The position numbers were made by a program, and so were the translations under genes. A model generated the notes under the pieces. That model was not told where the DNA came from. It saw only the letters and a program-made list of their open reading frames with translations, and made no database searches. From Lentisphaerota bacterium (GTDB lineage: Bacteria > Verrucomicrobiota > Kiritimatiellia > RFP12 > UBA3636): a DNA stretch of 6,797 bases. The stretch's first letter is position 1; every line of letters begins with the position of its first letter. The stretch spans positions 1 through 6,797 of the forward strand of contig JAAZFF010000165.1 of assembly GCA_012511845.1 (NCBI GenBank), written 5' to 3'. This document shows positions 5,845 to 6,797 of this stretch, piece by piece.

Positions 5845-6797
5845 ATGAACAGCAGAAAAAAAATATTTCATGTAGCCTTTATAGTAGCGCTCATTCTGGT
5901 GTCAGTTATTGGCGGCATATATCTCGCACCGACTTCAAGGGACATCTTGCACGATGAACCCATGGTCGGCATCGAGCCAGAAGTGCTCGTCTCTCCGGAT
6001 TCACAAACAAATGAAGTGCAGCGCTTTTCTAATGCAGCAAAACGCATCAGTGCCGATGAAACAAAGACTCTCAGGAGAATATTTTCACCGATTTTTTCTG
6101 CTTCAAATGAATCCATCCGGGCAGAGGGAAAATTTGTTTTTGCGGGGCAGTGTATAGACCCTGCCACACAGAAAAAAGCATCAGTCTTCAGGACGCAGCA
6201 CGATTACACTACGATGGGTCAATTCGCGCCGTTCGTTGTATTGCTGAAGGAAAATCCTGCTTCGTCATCTTACAACGATATTTTTGGAGACGTAATCCTT
6301 TCTTCCTACGCACCGCCACGAGGTTACATCCTGCTGCTGACAGGAGAGCAACTGGCACGGATAAGCGAAATGGACGTTGTAGAAACCATTTTCGAAGTAA
6401 CTGCCGAGTATAAAACTGAGCCCTTTCTGGCATGGCTTGCCGAAAAATCTGAAACCGATTTTATTATTGATGTCATGATCCGTCTTTTTGATACGGCAGA
6501 CGTTGAAGCCGTAGTTGAGCGGGTGAGAAATATTGCCCGTGGCTTCACCTTATACCCTTCATTCAGCGGAGAGAACTACCTCATCGGCACCATTTCGCTA
6601 TCGCAGATACCTGAGCTGGCAACTATAGGCGGCATTGAATGGATTGAGCAAAAAAGCGAATTCAATATAAATAACAACCTTGCTGTAATGGAACCCAGAC
6701 TGAACGTTTCTCGTGTTTGGGAAGACTGGCTGCTATACGGCGAGGGACAGATTGTCGGACACGCAGATACGGGGCTTGATACGGGCGACACAAACAC
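5845..6797 (+). CDS. Secreted or membrane-anchored subtilase (S8 family, KP-43-like), N-terminal part
   Basis: The reading frame is open from the ATG at 5845 to the window edge (317 full codons), so the gene is cut by the edge and not shown to be broken. Residues 1-27 hold a basic start (RKK) and a hydrophobic stretch about 9-27, a signal peptide or single membrane anchor with no clear cleavage or lipobox Cys. Residues about 28-275 form a long pro-region that seems to contain two related units (about 127-190 and 205-273), resembling subtilase propeptides. Residues 298-314 read LYGEGQIVGHADTGLDT, with Asp308 as the first catalytic-triad residue. This closely resembles the KP-43 alkaline protease group (GQGQIVAVADTGLDTG). 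The catalytic His and Ser and any C-terminal domains lie outside. The cell location would be envelope or extracellular. No gene symbol is warranted and the substrate is unknown. Confidence 0.85.
   Translation, partial: MNSRKKIFHVAFIVALILVSVIGGIYLAPTSRDILHDEPMVGIEPEVLVSPDSQTNEVQRFSNAAKRISADETKTLRRIFSPIFSASNESIRAEGKFVFAGQCIDPATQKKASVFRTQHDYTTMGQFAPFVVLLKENPASSSYNDIFGDVILSSYAPPRGYILLLTGEQLARISEMDVVETIFEVTAEYKTEPFLAWLAEKSETDFIIDVMIRLFDTADVEAVVERVRNIARGFTLYPSFSGENYLIGTISLSQIPELATIGGIEWIEQKSEFNINNNLAVMEPRLNVSRVWEDWLLYGEGQIVGHADTGLDTGDTN

Noticed and set aside
1..6797. CRISPR arrays, tRNA or rRNA genes, insertion sequences, phage or defence genes
   Set aside because: No regularly spaced repeats, cloverleaf-like segments, transposase or phage motifs were seen by reading both strands.

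Overview
The window (6,797 bases) holds seven protein genes. Their makeup points to a bacterium of the PVC superphylum, most likely Lentisphaerota (Victivallales-like) or a relative. The main clue is a regulator that fuses a LacI-type sugar-binding domain to an AraC helix-turn-helix domain (XylR type), an architecture common in that group. Moderate GC, weak A-rich ribosome binding sites and a KP-43-type secreted protease fit but do not prove it. The assignment is inference from gene content, not from a marker gene.

Positions 57-2504 (+) are a fatty acid elongation cluster: fabG (3-oxoacyl-ACP reductase), acpP (acyl carrier protein) and fabF (3-oxoacyl-ACP synthase II). All catalytic residues are present. 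FabF condenses malonyl-ACP with the acyl chain, FabG reduces the resulting 3-keto group, and AcpP carries the intermediates. The 139-base acpP-fabF spacer is packed with four inverted repeats in a row, which may set the ratio of ACP to FabF message.

Positions 2507-3628 (-) encode the XylR-type regulator, convergent with fabF; the two stop codons are only two bases apart. Inside its C-terminal helix-turn-helix coding sequence is a near-perfect 38-base interrupted palindrome (13-bp perfect arms). It makes both strands encode almost the same peptide, and it lies where a fabF terminator would be expected.

Positions 3730-5755 (+) are gmd and fcl, the two-step route from GDP-mannose to GDP-L-fucose, used for fucosylated surface glycans. 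They are divergent from the regulator across a 101-base spacer that carries a candidate promoter and a split inverted repeat.

From 5845 to the window edge (+) is the N-terminal part of a membrane-anchored or secreted subtilase. It has a signal or anchor segment, a long pro-region that appears to contain two tandem propeptide-like units, and the catalytic Asp motif of the KP-43 family. The His and Ser motifs lie beyond the edge.

I see no RNA genes, CRISPR arrays, insertion sequences or phage genes. The genes are mostly ordinary housekeeping and glycan genes. The points that merit a second look are the intragenic palindrome, the hairpin-rich acpP-fabF spacer, the 4-residue insertion in ACP, and the duplicated pro-region of the protease. 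I found no convincing evidence of an undescribed multi-gene system.
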